Assembly: GCA_029948255.1 (NCBI GenBank)
Contig: JALIZF010001939.1
Span: forward strand, 1,283,001 to 1,347,000
Source of the DNA: Telmatactis stephensoni
Taxonomy: Eukaryota > Cnidaria > Anthozoa > Actiniaria > Isophelliidae
Direction: 5' to 3'
Length of the DNA stretch: 64,000 nt
Position 1 is the first letter of the stretch. Each line of letters begins with the position of its first letter. The translations under genes and the position numbers were made by a program. The notes under the pieces are model-generated. The model ran no database searches. It had not been told where the DNA came from and saw only the letters and a program-made list of their open reading frames with translations. Below, one piece after another: positions 26,001-35,606 of this stretch.

Positions 26001-26134
26001 ATTTTTGTGTTTAAATTCGCATCATCCAACTTTAACTTTTCTTGATTGGGTCTTACATTGTCATTTGGCTTGTTACCAGATGTATGTTGATTCTGGTCAA
26101 TATTTGGGGACTCTTTACTACTAGTACAGCCCAT
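20010..26134 (-). CDS. Unrecognised 255-aa protein with N-terminal double-acylation signal
   Basis: Exons on the minus strand: 25643-26134, 23143-23220, 22055-22122 and 20010-20139 (stop TGA at 20010). They total 768 nt with consistent phases and GT-AG ends. The protein begins MGCTSSKES, a textbook N-myristoylation site (Gly2, Ser6) with a palmitoylatable Cys3, so it probably sits on the inner face of a membrane. The rest looks disordered and highly charged. It has a basic patch (KTQRKRLSIDSGVTSD) that includes an RKRLS-type kinase site, a KRKLSPKG patch, and conserved-looking short blocks further on (EPFDPSTLINVDKFKAVNAP; DFYDEDEKALMESIEKDFTE near the C-terminus). No catalytic domain is visible. 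I do not recognise the family. The splice model is supported by phase but not by homology. Confidence 0.7.
20182..21075. mobile_element. Nested palindromic element with 32-bp TIRs
   Basis: The ends are inverted copies of a sequence starting CACGATGGTCGGTTGCTAGG (20182-20213 and about 21043-21075). A second, inner inverted pair of about 60 bases lies at 20461-20524 and 20743-20806. The 0.9-kb element is non-coding and sits in the last intron side of the acylated-protein gene region. It contains three full CRE palindromes TGACGTCA (20357-20364, 20695-20702, 20902-20909). Confidence 0.7.
21677..21841. mobile_element. MITE family A copy (TTAGAGCGGTTTTC ends)
   Basis: Starts TTGAGCGGTTTTCATATG with GGGAAAC and ends with the inverse (GTTTCCCACTCAT...CCGCTCTAA). 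The centre is rich in short CGGTAC/ACGGT repeats. This is the cleanest copy of a family with four other copies in this window. Confidence 0.7.
22257..22384. mobile_element. PIF/Harbinger-type MITE, family B, copy 1
   Basis: Near-perfect hairpin starting GGGCCCGATCACATGAGAGA, flanked by TAA on both sides (22254-22256, 22385-22387). The arms of about 50 bases enclose a short loop. TAA/TTA duplication and GGGCC termini fit PIF/Harbinger non-autonomous elements. A second copy lies at 31279-31405. Confidence 0.75.
22714..22820. mobile_element. 107-bp MITE with 9-bp target duplication
   Basis: Inverted ends TAGTCCAGACTC and GAGTCTGGACTA continue inward as about 40-base arms. The direct repeat GATTAACTC flanks it at 22705-22713 and 22821-22829. 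A 9-base duplication is typical of Mutator-like elements. Confidence 0.75.
22889..23079. mobile_element. MITE with G-rich inverted ends and TTA duplication
   Basis: Ends are inverted copies of a sequence close to AGGACCAGTCATTATTTACA followed by a long G run. TTA occurs at both borders (22886-22888, 23080-23082). Harbinger-like by duplication length. Confidence 0.65.
24762..24870. mobile_element. MITE family C copy (partial)
   Basis: Contains CATGTCTCTGTACTGTTATA and AGAGCACAAGAAA blocks shared with the fuller copy at 51519-51668. Part of the inverted half (GAGTGCTCTACGTACATCTTC) is kept. Confidence 0.55.
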
Positions 26135-27849
26135 TCCAATGATTTTTCACCGCTTGATCATGTCTTTAGTTCATGCAGGTGTTGAAAAATTGTCTTTCTC
26201 TTTCTGTGTTAAATAGAAGTCTTTCACCGGTTGCTATTGTGTAGAGTTTACTTGGTTGATGTGGAGACGCATTTTAATGAGTTTCAAATGGACAATGAAT
26301 TCAGACAATTAGAAGGGCATTTAGCACTTGAATCACATCATGCGTCACTACCACGGAATGGCGCGCGCTGGTTATAATAATCCCACTATGACGTCAGAAT
26401 TGAGGCAAATACGAGAATTATCGGTCAGGAAAGAACAGACCGACCAATATATTTAAAGTTTTTGGTAATGACTCCTCCGGGAAAGTATCTTTGCAAAATG
26501 TAAGTTTTATCGTTTCTATTTGGTCGTTACCAACAACATTTCCGGAATTATTTTTTTCTGACAAAATTGGTTTAATGGCGAAACCGACTTTTATAGCGCA
26601 GAAAAACTCTTCGCAGCTTATAAAACCTCTTGTTTTAAGCTTATTACAAATCATTGTTGCTTACGTTTACTGTATCCTTACAGCACTAGTTTTTCAAAAC
26701 TAAGCAGAGAAAACTATCATTCTTTCGCGAGAAGTGAACGCGACATAAATCTTTTTTTAGCAATTTTTTTCTGTTTCTTATTCCTACAAAAATTGCTTGC
26801 TATATGCATACTGGTCACAACTCTACCCCTCAAAAAGTAGTAGCCATTCCATTACTGATAACTTGGCAATTAATTGTTTAAACCTCTAAATTATCACTTG
26901 ACTGCCGATTTTGAAGGACCTTTGTTGCAGCTTTAGCAAATTGTCAAAATTTACGAATATTAAAATTGATCAACCGGTTTTAGAGCAGTATTACGTGAAT
27001 GTTTTTGATGAAGTGAAAACAAAAAAACCCTCAATTTTTTTCCACTTCAATCTTGAGGTTTTTTTGCCGGTCACGCAACGTTCTCGATTAAGCGTGACGA
27101 GAACCTGGAAGGGACTGTATAAAAACTGGTATTTACAGATGATTTAACGAAGTGTAAAACAAGCGACTATCTTGCAGTGTATGTATCAACATCGACCTAA
27201 AGGAATACTCCTCAATATGGCGCCTGAAGTAGAACAAGATGGCCGAATTGAGTGTGTTTGCTTTGGGTCGTTTGTCATCAATTTTCTTATCCCCATCATC
27301 TTTCAGTCACTAGTTATTTAATGCAAATTGTCGGCCAATAGGAACTACAATCTTTTGTTATCAGTCATTGAAAAAGAGCAATAATCATACAGCATAGCCA
27401 GCTGTAAATGGTCAGTGTAATCAATATTAATGTTCTTAATCAACATCAGGAAAGTACTCAAAATATCTGTGGATATCAAATCGCGAAGGGAGACCACGTA
27501 ATAGGCGCTATAGTCTCGTATGGGTATCTTGGCAACGGGTTCCAAGGTTGTCATAGCCGGGGCTGGTAGTGGGGATAAGCTCCCACTATTATAAAATGCT
27601 CCCATGGCATGCGTCTCCGATAGCCTCTGTCAACCAAGTCCAGTTCCTGGCCTGCTCGTGTGGCTTAGTTACTAAGCCCGGTAGAACTACTTTCACTGAC
27701 AGGAATAGGGGCGAAGGCGAGTCACTGGCGCCTTAAAACCAGTTGCTTTGGATAGATGGGACTCATCAGCAACTGGATCTTGGCAACCGTTTCTGTGGGC
27801 CAAGAGTTAAAATTACCTAAGCTAAAAATCACTGAACGTGAAAGACAAT

Positions 27850-28144
27850 TTAAGGTGGTTCGCGACAGTTTTTTAAAGAGATTACCTAGCCGTATTTAAA
27901 CTGATGTACCTCCTATTTAAAACTGTGAAAGTTTAGGTCGTTTTCTTTTTCTTGGGATAATTAGTAGTAAATGATTTTAGTCTACAATGTCATTATTACA
28001 TCACAACAATAGAGTCGATAACTCAATCAACTTGATATCCGTATAAAGCTCAATCCTTACCGAGCTTGTGGTAGAAACTGCTAATCTATCAGCAGTTTAA
28101 AACCGGAAAAGTTCGTTTTGGAAAACTGCTGTGAGCCACCTTAA
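27850..28144. mobile_element. MITE with AAGGTGG(T/C)TC ends, TTAA borders
   Basis: Left end TTAAGGTGGTTCGCGACAG and right end CTGCTGTGAGCCACCTTAA are imperfect inverted repeats. TTAA at both borders could be a piggyBac-type duplication or simply part of the repeat. Confidence 0.6.
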
Positions 28145-28297
28145 CATCTGTCTCTGCGAGGGCAGAGTTTTATTATATTAAACTTACAATAACTGAATAA
28201 ATTAAATATTTTTTCATTCTCAATACTTCGTACTTGACCAGCACCGAGCACATACACCCTTTAACCTATGTAACCAGCGTTTGTGCAACTATTGATC

Positions 28298-28315
28298 TTG
28301 GGCTACCTGTGGTAT
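28298..28315 (+). promoter_or_regulatory. Shared promoter-type motif upstream of the F-box/LRR gene
   Basis: TTGGGCTACCTGTGGTAT, sense-oriented and about 78 bases before the ATG at 28393. It differs from the EXOC3 site by one base (A for T), which breaks the ETS-like GGAA core. Confidence 0.5.
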
Positions 28316-28392
28316 TGTCAAAAATTTCAAAATGGCGCCCTCAAGGGCCCATATAAGTTCTGAACTGGAACTGTTTTTTGCATTGTAAAGCA

Positions 28393-30183
28393 ATGTCAGC
28401 TCACGTGGACTATTTACCAGACACGGTTCTGCTTAGAATATTCTCCATTCTTGCTTCTCAACGTTTATACAATTTGTTTCGACTTCGTCTTGTTTGTCAA
28501 CGATGGAAAACTTTGACATCAGATCGCAGTCTTTGGAGAAAGATAACTTTCCCAAACAACCACTACTTCGATATAGAGGCCTTCAAACGCCTAGTTTCTT
28601 GGAGCAGTAGTATTAAAGAAGTAGACTTAAGTTCCTGTCCTATGGTAGATGATAGTTGGCTTGACATTTTAGCTGAAAATTGTTACAAACTTGAAATCCT
28701 TCGAGTCAGAAATTGTCCAGTTACTGATGATGGTTTGCAAAAACTGTCCAGTTTTTGCCCAAACTTGAGAGTTTTAACACTATCGTATGGAAATAAAGAG
28801 AATAGTACGAGCAAGACTTTGAGTGAAGTTATGGAAAAGTGTCCAAAAATTGAAGAAATTCATATATTTTATGAAGACGAGGACCAAAATAATGAAACTA
28901 CTTTTCCACTCACATCTTCCATAATGCAAAAGTTGATGAACTGTAAGATGAAGAGATTTTACTGCGAGGGAACATCATTTTCATCTGAGACAATTTTTCG
29001 AGGAAATATTGGTGGTTTTACCATTTCAAATTTGGTTGATTTAGGGTTACCAAGATGTATGGATTTGACAAATCATGTTATTGTCACCATTGCCAATAGT
29101 TGTCCAGGTTTGCAATGCTTGGACGTATCACACTGTCCAGGAATCAATGATGTTGGAATTGTAGCAGTAGCTGAATTGTGCCCTTCTCTCGAGGATGTCA
29201 ACGTCATGGCTTGCCAGAGTGTTACTGATATTGCAGTAGAAAGCTTAGCAAAGCATTGCAAAAATTTGCATTCACTTTGTGTTGCAGGTTCCGAGCTTCC
29301 TCGTCCAATGGGCAACATAACTGATGTTGCAATTGAAAAGGTTGCAACTCAATGCCTCAATCTGCGTAAATTAGATGTAAAATGGTGTCAAGGTGTAACA
29401 GATATGGGTATAAGTGCTATTGCTACTAACTGTCCATTTCTTAGTCACTTAAATGTCAGTGGATGTCTTGCAATATCAGACGTTTCAATATTAGTCATTG
29501 CAGCACATTCAAAGAATCTCAAAAAGCTAGAAATCACAGAGTGTTTGAGAATTACAAGCACAAGTGTCAATGCAGTCGTACAGAATTGTGGCCAACTCTG
29601 TCATCTTGATATGGAAGTGTGTTCATACCTGACAGACTTGGATTTCAGGTCAGACGACTTTGTTTGTCTTCCACTTCAGCACATAGACCTTTCTTACTGT
29701 ACCAAGCTAACTGACCACTGTATTAAATGCATAACAAGTGTCTGCCATAACCTGACCTTTATGAGCTTAGCTGGTTGTCGACGAATCACCGATGCAGGAG
29801 TCAAATACATTGCTCAAAATTGTCCTTTACTTCAATATCTTGATATATCATTCCGAGGCTCACAGTCCAATGTTCATCTAAGTCAAGACTCCTTAACGGC
29901 CCTTGCAAATAGATGCCACTTCTTGACGTATATAGATGTAATTGGGTGCTGGAATCTTACACTTGAATGCATTGAAACTTTTGTAGAATTGTGTAAATAT
30001 TTGATTCAGTTGAGTGTAAGTCTATTGAGTGAATTGGAGGCACGTTATGACCAAAAAGAACAGTTACTGAATTTGGTTGCAAAGCATCGCTTCTTTTGTG
30101 TGGTTAACAAAGTGTCTAAATCCATAAGGAGTGGGAAGTTGGCTGAGAGTTTTATAATTAGCATGTCAGCGATGAGCATTTAA
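28393..30183 (+). CDS. F-box / leucine-rich-repeat protein (FBXL type), 596 aa
   Basis: Likely substrate receptor of an SCF (Skp1-Cul1-F-box) ubiquitin ligase. The first in-frame ATG is at 28393 (MSAHVDYLPD). Residues about 6-50 form the F-box (LPDTVLLRIFSIL...LRLVCQRWKTL...LWRKI). About fifteen AMN1/Cys-containing LRRs then run to near residue 560, with the recurrent pattern NCP-L--LDVS-C--ITD-G. A spacer around residues 145-200 interrupts the repeats, and the C-terminal tail (HRFFCVVNKVSKSIRSG) is basic. The coding region is a single uninterrupted exon, unlike the exon-rich neighbours EXOC3 and CAP. It resembles FBXL2/FBXL20/FBXL7-type proteins, but I cannot assign an orthologue. Confidence 0.9.
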   Translation: MSAHVDYLPDTVLLRIFSILASQRLYNLFRLRLVCQRWKTLTSDRSLWRKITFPNNHYFDIEAFKRLVSWSSSIKEVDLSSCPMVDDSWLDILAENCYKLEILRVRNCPVTDDGLQKLSSFCPNLRVLTLSYGNKENSTSKTLSEVMEKCPKIEEIHIFYEDEDQNNETTFPLTSSIMQKLMNCKMKRFYCEGTSFSSETIFRGNIGGFTISNLVDLGLPRCMDLTNHVIVTIANSCPGLQCLDVSHCPGINDVGIVAVAELCPSLEDVNVMACQSVTDIAVESLAKHCKNLHSLCVAGSELPRPMGNITDVAIEKVATQCLNLRKLDVKWCQGVTDMGISAIATNCPFLSHLNVSGCLAISDVSILVIAAHSKNLKKLEITECLRITSTSVNAVVQNCGQLCHLDMEVCSYLTDLDFRSDDFVCLPLQHIDLSYCTKLTDHCIKCITSVCHNLTFMSLAGCRRITDAGVKYIAQNCPLLQYLDISFRGSQSNVHLSQDSLTALANRCHFLTYIDVIGCWNLTLECIETFVELCKYLIQLSVSLLSELEARYDQKEQLLNLVAKHRFFCVVNKVSKSIRSGKLAESFIISMSAMSI

Positions 30184-30299
30184 CAGAGACCTAGCCAGGT
30201 CCCTGTCAATTGGACCATCTCTATTTGCATGAGCTAAAAGGCTGGGCATGTAGCCATAAAGATGGAGGGTTCTTTTCTTAATCCAGGCTGAAAAATATA

Positions 30300-30515
30300 A
30301 AAAAGGACTTGCCATGGGTGTACCTCCACCTATGTAAAAAGGACTTGCCATGGGTGTACCTCCACCTATGTAAAAAGGACTTGCCATGGGTGTACCTCCA
30401 CCTATGTAAAAAGGACTTGCCATGGGTGTACCTCCACCTATGTAAAAAGGACTTGCCATGGGTGTACCTCCACCTATGTAAAAAGGACTTGCCATGGGTG
30501 TACCTCCACCTATGT
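30300..30515. repeat. Six identical 36-bp tandem repeats
   Basis: Six copies, identical by eye, of a 36-base unit beginning AAAAAGGACTTGCC and ending CCACCTATGT. The unit is a multiple of three and stop-free in several frames, which produces artificial open frames such as repeated MASPFYIGGGTP on the minus strand. It lies 117 bases past the F-box gene stop codon. Confidence 0.95.
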
Positions 30516-31278
30516 TTTACCCCCACTTTTGATAGCAATCCAATCAATGTCTTTGGATTGATGACTGCTCAGCTAGTGATACAAGAATCAGTAACCACGA
30601 ACAGAATTTGACTTGGTCAAGGTGCCATACCACAGTCAAATCACACTTGCTTAGAGGAAAGTTGACTGCTTAAAACATTACAAGAGCACTCTTGTTGGCC
30701 TTGACATCTGTTTCCTAAATGTAGTTGGCAAAGACTGAGAGGGTTCTGTTCACAGGTTGTGCATGATAATTAACATTCACAGACACTTTGCAAGATAAAA
30801 CATTTGCTTGTACTGTACATTATGAAGATTATTTATTAAAACTTTATAAAACTTAATTAAAACATTTCTTATAACTATCATTATAACATTGTGGAATTAC
30901 AAAATGTTCCAGTTAAACATTTTTCACCAGTTTCAGCAGTCTGATATCAAGTGTAACCAGGAACTTGGGGATTTTGAATACTGAGTTGTTTGCCCGAGAA
31001 GTTAATTCATTTCTGAAAGATTTAGCAATCACTCCTGGTAGTATATTTAAAACCTTATTTTTAAAATAAAGATCTTTAGAATAAAATTACTAGTATTTGA
31101 TTTATTCCAAAGGAAGCCACCAAAACTTCATTCAAAATTCCTAACTTACCTGTCACATTTTATATTACATTGTGATTTTTCTCATGAGAGATGTTGGGTT
31201 TTATGATGATCAAATATTATGTGTTCAGGATTTTTATTAAAAACTGGAGGGAAAGATAAAAAACAACCCCAAGTCTAA

Positions 31279-31405
31279 GGGCCTGTTTACATGAGAGAGG
31301 GTGCCCCTATGTAGTAGGGATAACTCTTGTTTTCTTTTCCCTGGGGGACACAAAACAAAAGAGTTATCCCTACTCCATTGGGGCACCTCTCATGTGAACA
31401 GGCCC
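31279..31405. mobile_element. PIF/Harbinger-type MITE, family B, copy 2
   Basis: Begins GGGCCTGTTTACATGAGAGA and ends with its inverse, with TAA at 31276-31278 and 31406-31408. Its arms contain the same GTGCCCC...AGGGATAACTC core as the copy at 22257. Confidence 0.8.
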
Positions 31406-32001
31406 TAACAAATTCAAACTGGTGAAAATTTTGTAGCTGTTAACTTAATAGTCCTTTTCCAAGTTACAGTGAGTTGAGTAAGTACAGTACAAACCAAAGT
31501 CTCAGTTTTACTTAGTAACGATACAATAGATTTTTATATAATGATTAGACAATAAAACAGTTTGAGTCATTAATTGAACAAAAATTTGCATGATTACCAC
31601 TACCACTACACAATGAAAATCGCCACCGTGACGAGTGTCTTTATATCTGATAAAACACTCTCTCTCATTCTTTATACTATACTTAAAACAGATCCTATAA
31701 CAAAAACAAGGCTTTGACTTGTACGAGATTTATTCCACAGTAGCTTGGGAATGACCTATCATGACGGCTATTTTGTTTCATAAGCCCAATTTACACGACA
31801 ACCTTTTTATGGCATAGCATCCCTAAATCTTGGCACGTGGACCAATTATACTGGGTATGGCACCCCTAGAAGACCAACAAATTTTCTGTTAACATGATAA
31901 TTACAGATGCCGTGTGAAAAATGATGGGTCCACTTGCCCAGAATCAGTGTTGCCCTGCCATTAAAAGGTCATCGTAGTTAACTTATTCATCTACATATAC
32001 C

Positions 32002-34065
32002 TCACATTTTCAAGAATTTTGGGTGCTCTATTCCCCTAACAAGCAATGTCTCACCAGCAATTTTAGGTCCCTGTTTTTCTCTCAACATACAGGTTTTTTC
32101 ATAGTTCATTTCCCCACAATTGACACAGGTGAGTTTTGGCAACTTGGTGCCATAACTCACAGTTCTTGTGCTGCAATGTTTACAAGAAAAGAAGCGTTTC
32201 ATTGCAGTACCTTTCTTTAAGGGATGATTCTCCTTGAAGCATAAATCTGATGCACTCTCTGCAACATAATCACACTTCTTGCAACTGTAGACTTTAACAG
32301 AGATTTCTTTGATGGCTTTCATTTTGTCTTCTAGCTTTTCTTTTCTCTCTAACTCATTGAAGTACTTTTCCTGTCGTTCTGCTTGAGCTATTTCAACCTG
32401 TCCAACATGTAGTGATTTGGCACCAATCAGTCGCTTTCCTTCACTGGTCTTTTCATCAAACAAACCAAACTCTGGTCCAAGAAGTCTCCTCTTCTTGGAT
32501 TGCACTGGGGAAGCCTCATCATCTGACTTTTCAATATCACTTTGCACACGTTGTTCAATGGTCTTCTCTGATAAGGGAGATCTCTTTTTCTTGACTGCAT
32601 TGGGGTCTGCTCTGTCAATGGGACCTTTATTTTGAATCATAGCCAAAGCTCGATTCTTAGCCATTGAGGCATTACGACCATTTTTGCTTGAAGATTTACT
32701 GAAAACAATATCACAGTTTGGTTGCAGACCTCTTCCCAAAACGGGAGCATTACTAGACTTTGAACTACTGAGTTCACTTCTATAACTCTTTAGAAGTTGT
32801 GATGCAGATGTCTTGGTTGTTGTTTCTTTTGCATCTTTTTGCTCCTTTTCCTCATGAAGATGCTTGGTTAGATTACGCGTGCCAACAGTTGGGACAGACA
32901 GCAAATCCAGAAAGTATTCAGAACTAGACTTTGATGCCGAGTCCTTGTCCTTCCCTTTGCTGTCGCTGGAATTTTGGGAAATACTTTTAGATTGATTCTC
33001 TGATGGCTTTGACATTGTTTGTTTTTCATTTCCTTTGACACCACTTGAAACAGCCTTACTTTTACTTGCATTCTGAATTGCTTTCAGGGAAACACTTTTA
33101 GATTTCTGCTCTGGTGGACTGTTGACTTGCAGCATTTTTCCTTGATACATGAAAGTCGAGGACGACATATCTTTCTGTAACTTCTTCATAAGTGGACCTT
33201 TAGGAGGCCCTGAATGAGACTGGAATTCCATTCGTCTTGACTTGACTTTCTTGTAGGCTGTATTGACGTGATACTCACAGAATTCACCATAATGCTTGTT
33301 AACAATATTACTACATGGCTTTCCTTCATTTCTTGTGTGACCTAAGCAGTGACCAAAATCTCTACTTGTTCCAATAAGCATCAATTTCTGAGGGTTATCA
33401 AGACTGAGGGCAACCTCATTAGAGTGTTTTTCTTTGGCAGGGAGTACACTTGCATTAAGTATTGCCACCACACTGCCCTCTGATATCTTCCAGTGAGTTT
33501 TATAGACTTCTCCAAAAAGAAACAAAGCTGTTGTATTATTTGCAGTGGAAGCTCCAAGATCAGAGAGCTTCCACACACCAAACGTTTTCCCATTAGAACT
33601 TGTCTTGGGGGGCAATTTCTTTACAATTACACCAGTACTGACCCAATCATAATCTACGTCCTTTCCTTTGATCCTGTTCTCAATGTGTGATACCGGAATA
33701 AACTTTCGTCCCTCCATTCTACTGGCCATCGTGACAGACGATATCAGAGGATTTACTACATACAGACCTGAAAACTTGTCCCATAGTACGCTGTCTTTGG
33801 CATCTTCACTACTCTTTGCCGATTCATGATTGGAAATCTCTTCAGCTTTTCTCTTCTGTGACTTTTTACCACAAATCACAAGCTTTGGGGATACTTTTTT
33901 AGCCATTTCTTTGCTGCTCTGACAAGAAGGCACACTGGAGTTGTGGTCCAAAGCTTTTGGTGATGAAGACGTTTCGACTTCATCCACAGCTTCTGATAAG
34001 ACATCATTGGAATCATCGTCGTCTAATAATGCTGTTAATAGCGATAAATCGTCTTCGTTTTCCAT
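32002..34065 (-). CDS. MCM10: MCM10 DNA replication initiation factor, intronless
   Basis: Scaffold that binds DNA, MCM2-7/CMG and polymerase alpha during origin firing. One uninterrupted frame of 687 residues starts MENEDDLSLL. An acidic N-terminus leads to an OB-fold (about residues 105-235, with GVWKLSDL, TALFLFGEVYKTHW and VVAILNASVLP). The CCCH zinc finger follows (Cys240, Cys251, Cys263, His266 in DFGHCLGHTRNEGKPC). A long Lys/Ser-rich linker follows. The C-terminal zinc ribbon has CxxC pairs (YSCKKCDYV, FSCKHC, LTCVNCG), and the end reads EKQGPKIAGETLLVRG, typical of full-length metazoan MCM10. Human MCM10 is about 875 residues and multi-exonic. Here no intron interrupts the coding region, and the frame is intact, so a functional retrocopy or lineage intron loss is possible. 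Confidence 0.95.
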   Translation of the reverse strand: MENEDDLSLLTALLDDDDSNDVLSEAVDEVETSSSPKALDHNSSVPSCQSSKEMAKKVSPKLVICGKKSQKRKAEEISNHESAKSSEDAKDSVLWDKFSGLYVVNPLISSVTMASRMEGRKFIPVSHIENRIKGKDVDYDWVSTGVIVKKLPPKTSSNGKTFGVWKLSDLGASTANNTTALFLFGEVYKTHWKISEGSVVAILNASVLPAKEKHSNEVALSLDNPQKLMLIGTSRDFGHCLGHTRNEGKPCSNIVNKHYGEFCEYHVNTAYKKVKSRRMEFQSHSGPPKGPLMKKLQKDMSSSTFMYQGKMLQVNSPPEQKSKSVSLKAIQNASKSKAVSSGVKGNEKQTMSKPSENQSKSISQNSSDSKGKDKDSASKSSSEYFLDLLSVPTVGTRNLTKHLHEEKEQKDAKETTTKTSASQLLKSYRSELSSSKSSNAPVLGRGLQPNCDIVFSKSSSKNGRNASMAKNRALAMIQNKGPIDRADPNAVKKKRSPLSEKTIEQRVQSDIEKSDDEASPVQSKKRRLLGPEFGLFDEKTSEGKRLIGAKSLHVGQVEIAQAERQEKYFNELERKEKLEDKMKAIKEISVKVYSCKKCDYVAESASDLCFKENHPLKKGTAMKRFFSCKHCSTRTVSYGTKLPKLTCVNCGEMNYEKTCMLREKQGPKIAGETLLVRGIEHPKFLKM

Positions 34066-34338
34066 ATTTAAGGTTTACTAAGAAGAAAGAACTCACAATC
34101 GAAGAAGGAATGACTTTGTTTTTGGCGCCTTTAGCTTCAGCGCCGTTTGGCTCCAGTCCTCTTCGAACAAAGGAACCCCAAGGATTGAGAAATGGGCTGA
34201 GATAGTTGAGAAAGGAGGGGAGGGGGAGAAGGACCAAAAACAAACAAACAAATAAACAAAAACATAAAAGGGAAAAGCAAGTATTGCAACTGGACTAGTG
34301 AAACCACAGAGAATGCAGTTATCGTGAAGAGAAGAAAA

Positions 34339-34356
34339 ATGCACAGGAAGCCCAAG
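34339..34356 (-). promoter_or_regulatory. Shared promoter-type motif upstream of MCM10
   Basis: The minus strand reads CTTGGGCTTCCTGTGCAT, oriented towards MCM10 about 275 bases from its ATG and just outside the left arm of the 34363-34547 hairpin. Confidence 0.45.
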
Positions 34357-34362
34357 CATTTT

Positions 34363-34547
34363 GCCCAAGCTATACTTCTGAGTGATATATCTAAAGAGGA
34401 GAAAATGATTTAAAATAAAGTTGAAACCTCTCAAATGTTGTTGTGTATTATCAAATAAATAATACACAACAGCATTTGAGAGGTTTCAACTTTATTTTAA
34501 ATCATTTTCTCCTCTTTAGATATATCACTCAGAAGTATAGCTTGGGC
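34363..34547. repeat. 89-bp-arm inverted repeat (hairpin) with 7-base loop
   Basis: Left arm 34363-34451 and right arm 34459-34547 are reverse complements, with a single mismatched site by eye. The arm starts GCCCAAGCTATACTTCTGAG. The loop is CAAATAA. The same 30-odd-residue peptide is therefore open on both strands, which is not a gene. Confidence 0.95.
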
Positions 34548-34559
34548 TCCCTGTGGGTA
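34542..34559 (+). promoter_or_regulatory. Promoter-type motif facing away from MCM10
   Basis: TTGGGCTCCCTGTGGGTA on the plus strand overlaps the outer end of the right hairpin arm and points away from MCM10, mirroring the site at 34339-34356. No downstream gene is recognised. Confidence 0.35.
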
Positions 34560-35164
34560 GCTCACTATAGTTTTATAGCGCTCGCGCTCAAGATCATACG
34601 GTGGCCCACAGGGGTCGGACAAAACACAATGCAAAATTGCTTGGAAAACACAACAAAGTTTCGTGGAACACAACAATCTTTCACTGAACACAACAATACA
34701 CAACAGTACACAAGTCTTTCACAAGCAACTAAAATCTTTCACAAGCACAGCTGCCACAGGCTTCCCAGTCTGATTATCTGTGGATTATGTCTAGTAACGG
34801 TCATTTCCAGGTTGAAAGCCAAATATACCCTGGTGAGAAATGCTCTCAAAATGACTGATGTTTTCAAACATCATGGCAAATATTGAGTTCAAAAATAAAG
34901 ATTAATGCTTATTTAAGTCTCGGAACTCAGGGATAGCTTGATCCCTCTTTCCCTCATCCCTCTTCTCCCCTCACCCCTATTTGCGTGTTCAAATGGAACG
35001 TTCTGGTGTACGTCGATCAGGTGGCACATACAGCACAATCGGAGAACAGTGAAAACGATAGCCTGGTTTTCACTATCGAAGCAAGACAACGCCAAGCTCG
35101 TGTTTTCACTTGTAAAAGTAGCGACGCAAGCATAAACGCTAGCGCAAAAGAACGGAAAGTTTTA

Positions 35165-35430
35165 TTTTTCTTGCGCGGGCTTGCGTCGTCCTTCGTTGTC
35201 TTTCGTCGTCTTAAAATATTGCGTTGTCTTGCTTTGTCTTTCGTCGTCTCTCATTGTCTTTCGTTGTCTTGCGTCGTCTTGCGTCGTCTTTCGTTGTCTT
35301 GCGTCGTCTTGCGTCGTCTTGCATGCGTCGTCTTGCTTCGTCTTGCGTTGTCTTGCGTCGTCTTGCATACGTTGTGTTGAGTCATCGTGCGTGGTCTTGC
35401 GTGGTTTTCCGTTGTCTTGTCTTGCGTCGT
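35165..35430. repeat. Degenerate 10-bp tandem repeat (TTGCGTCGTC)
   Basis: About 25 diverged copies of TTGCGTCGTC/TTTCGTTGTC. Open frames on both strands through it (CVVLRRLA-like, QDDARQRKT-like) are products of the repeat. Confidence 0.9.
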
Positions 35431-35448
35431 TAGCGTGAACCAGGCATT

Positions 35449-35606
35449 ATATCGTGTTTTATTCCACACCATAGGAAATACAGCCAATCAGAAAGCAGGA
35501 AAGCCGTTGTATATTCGGCGGTATTCAACTGTCTCTTCCCATGAGGCATTGCCATTATTTGCTGTATTTTCTATGGTGTGGGCTTAGTGTAGGATAAAAT
35601 GATTGT
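35449..35606. mobile_element. Palindromic MITE
   Basis: TTTTATTCCACACCATAGGA on the left is mirrored by CTATGGTGTG...GGATAAAA on the right, with the inner GAAATACAGC/GCTGTATTTTC pair. No clear duplication was determined. Confidence 0.55.

Larger units (their letters stand above)
26135..28392. other. Spacer upstream of the acylated-protein and F-box genes
   Basis: This divergent spacer should hold both promoters. Apart from the TTAA-flanked element at 27850-28144 and the promoter-type motif at 28298, I see nothing supportable; small open frames here lack family similarity. Confidence 0.5.
30184..32001. other. Convergent spacer between the F-box gene and MCM10
   Basis: Both genes end into this 1.8-kb stretch. 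It holds the 36-bp minisatellite (30300-30515) and a Harbinger-type MITE (31279-31405). AATAAA-like words near 31072 could serve the F-box gene. A stretch at 31800-31970 resembles 4150-4560 in parts, suggesting another old repeat. Confidence 0.5.

Noticed and set aside
30166..30611. Frames with repeated MASPFYIGGGTP-like units on both strands
   Set aside because: They follow the 36-base tandem repeat, which is open in several frames at once.
34093..34886. The same peptide segment (NTQQHLRGFNFILNHF) open on both strands
   Set aside because: Explained entirely by the hairpin 34363-34547.
35162..35487. Overlapping repetitive frames on both strands
   Set aside because: Generated by the TTGCGTCGTC repeat.
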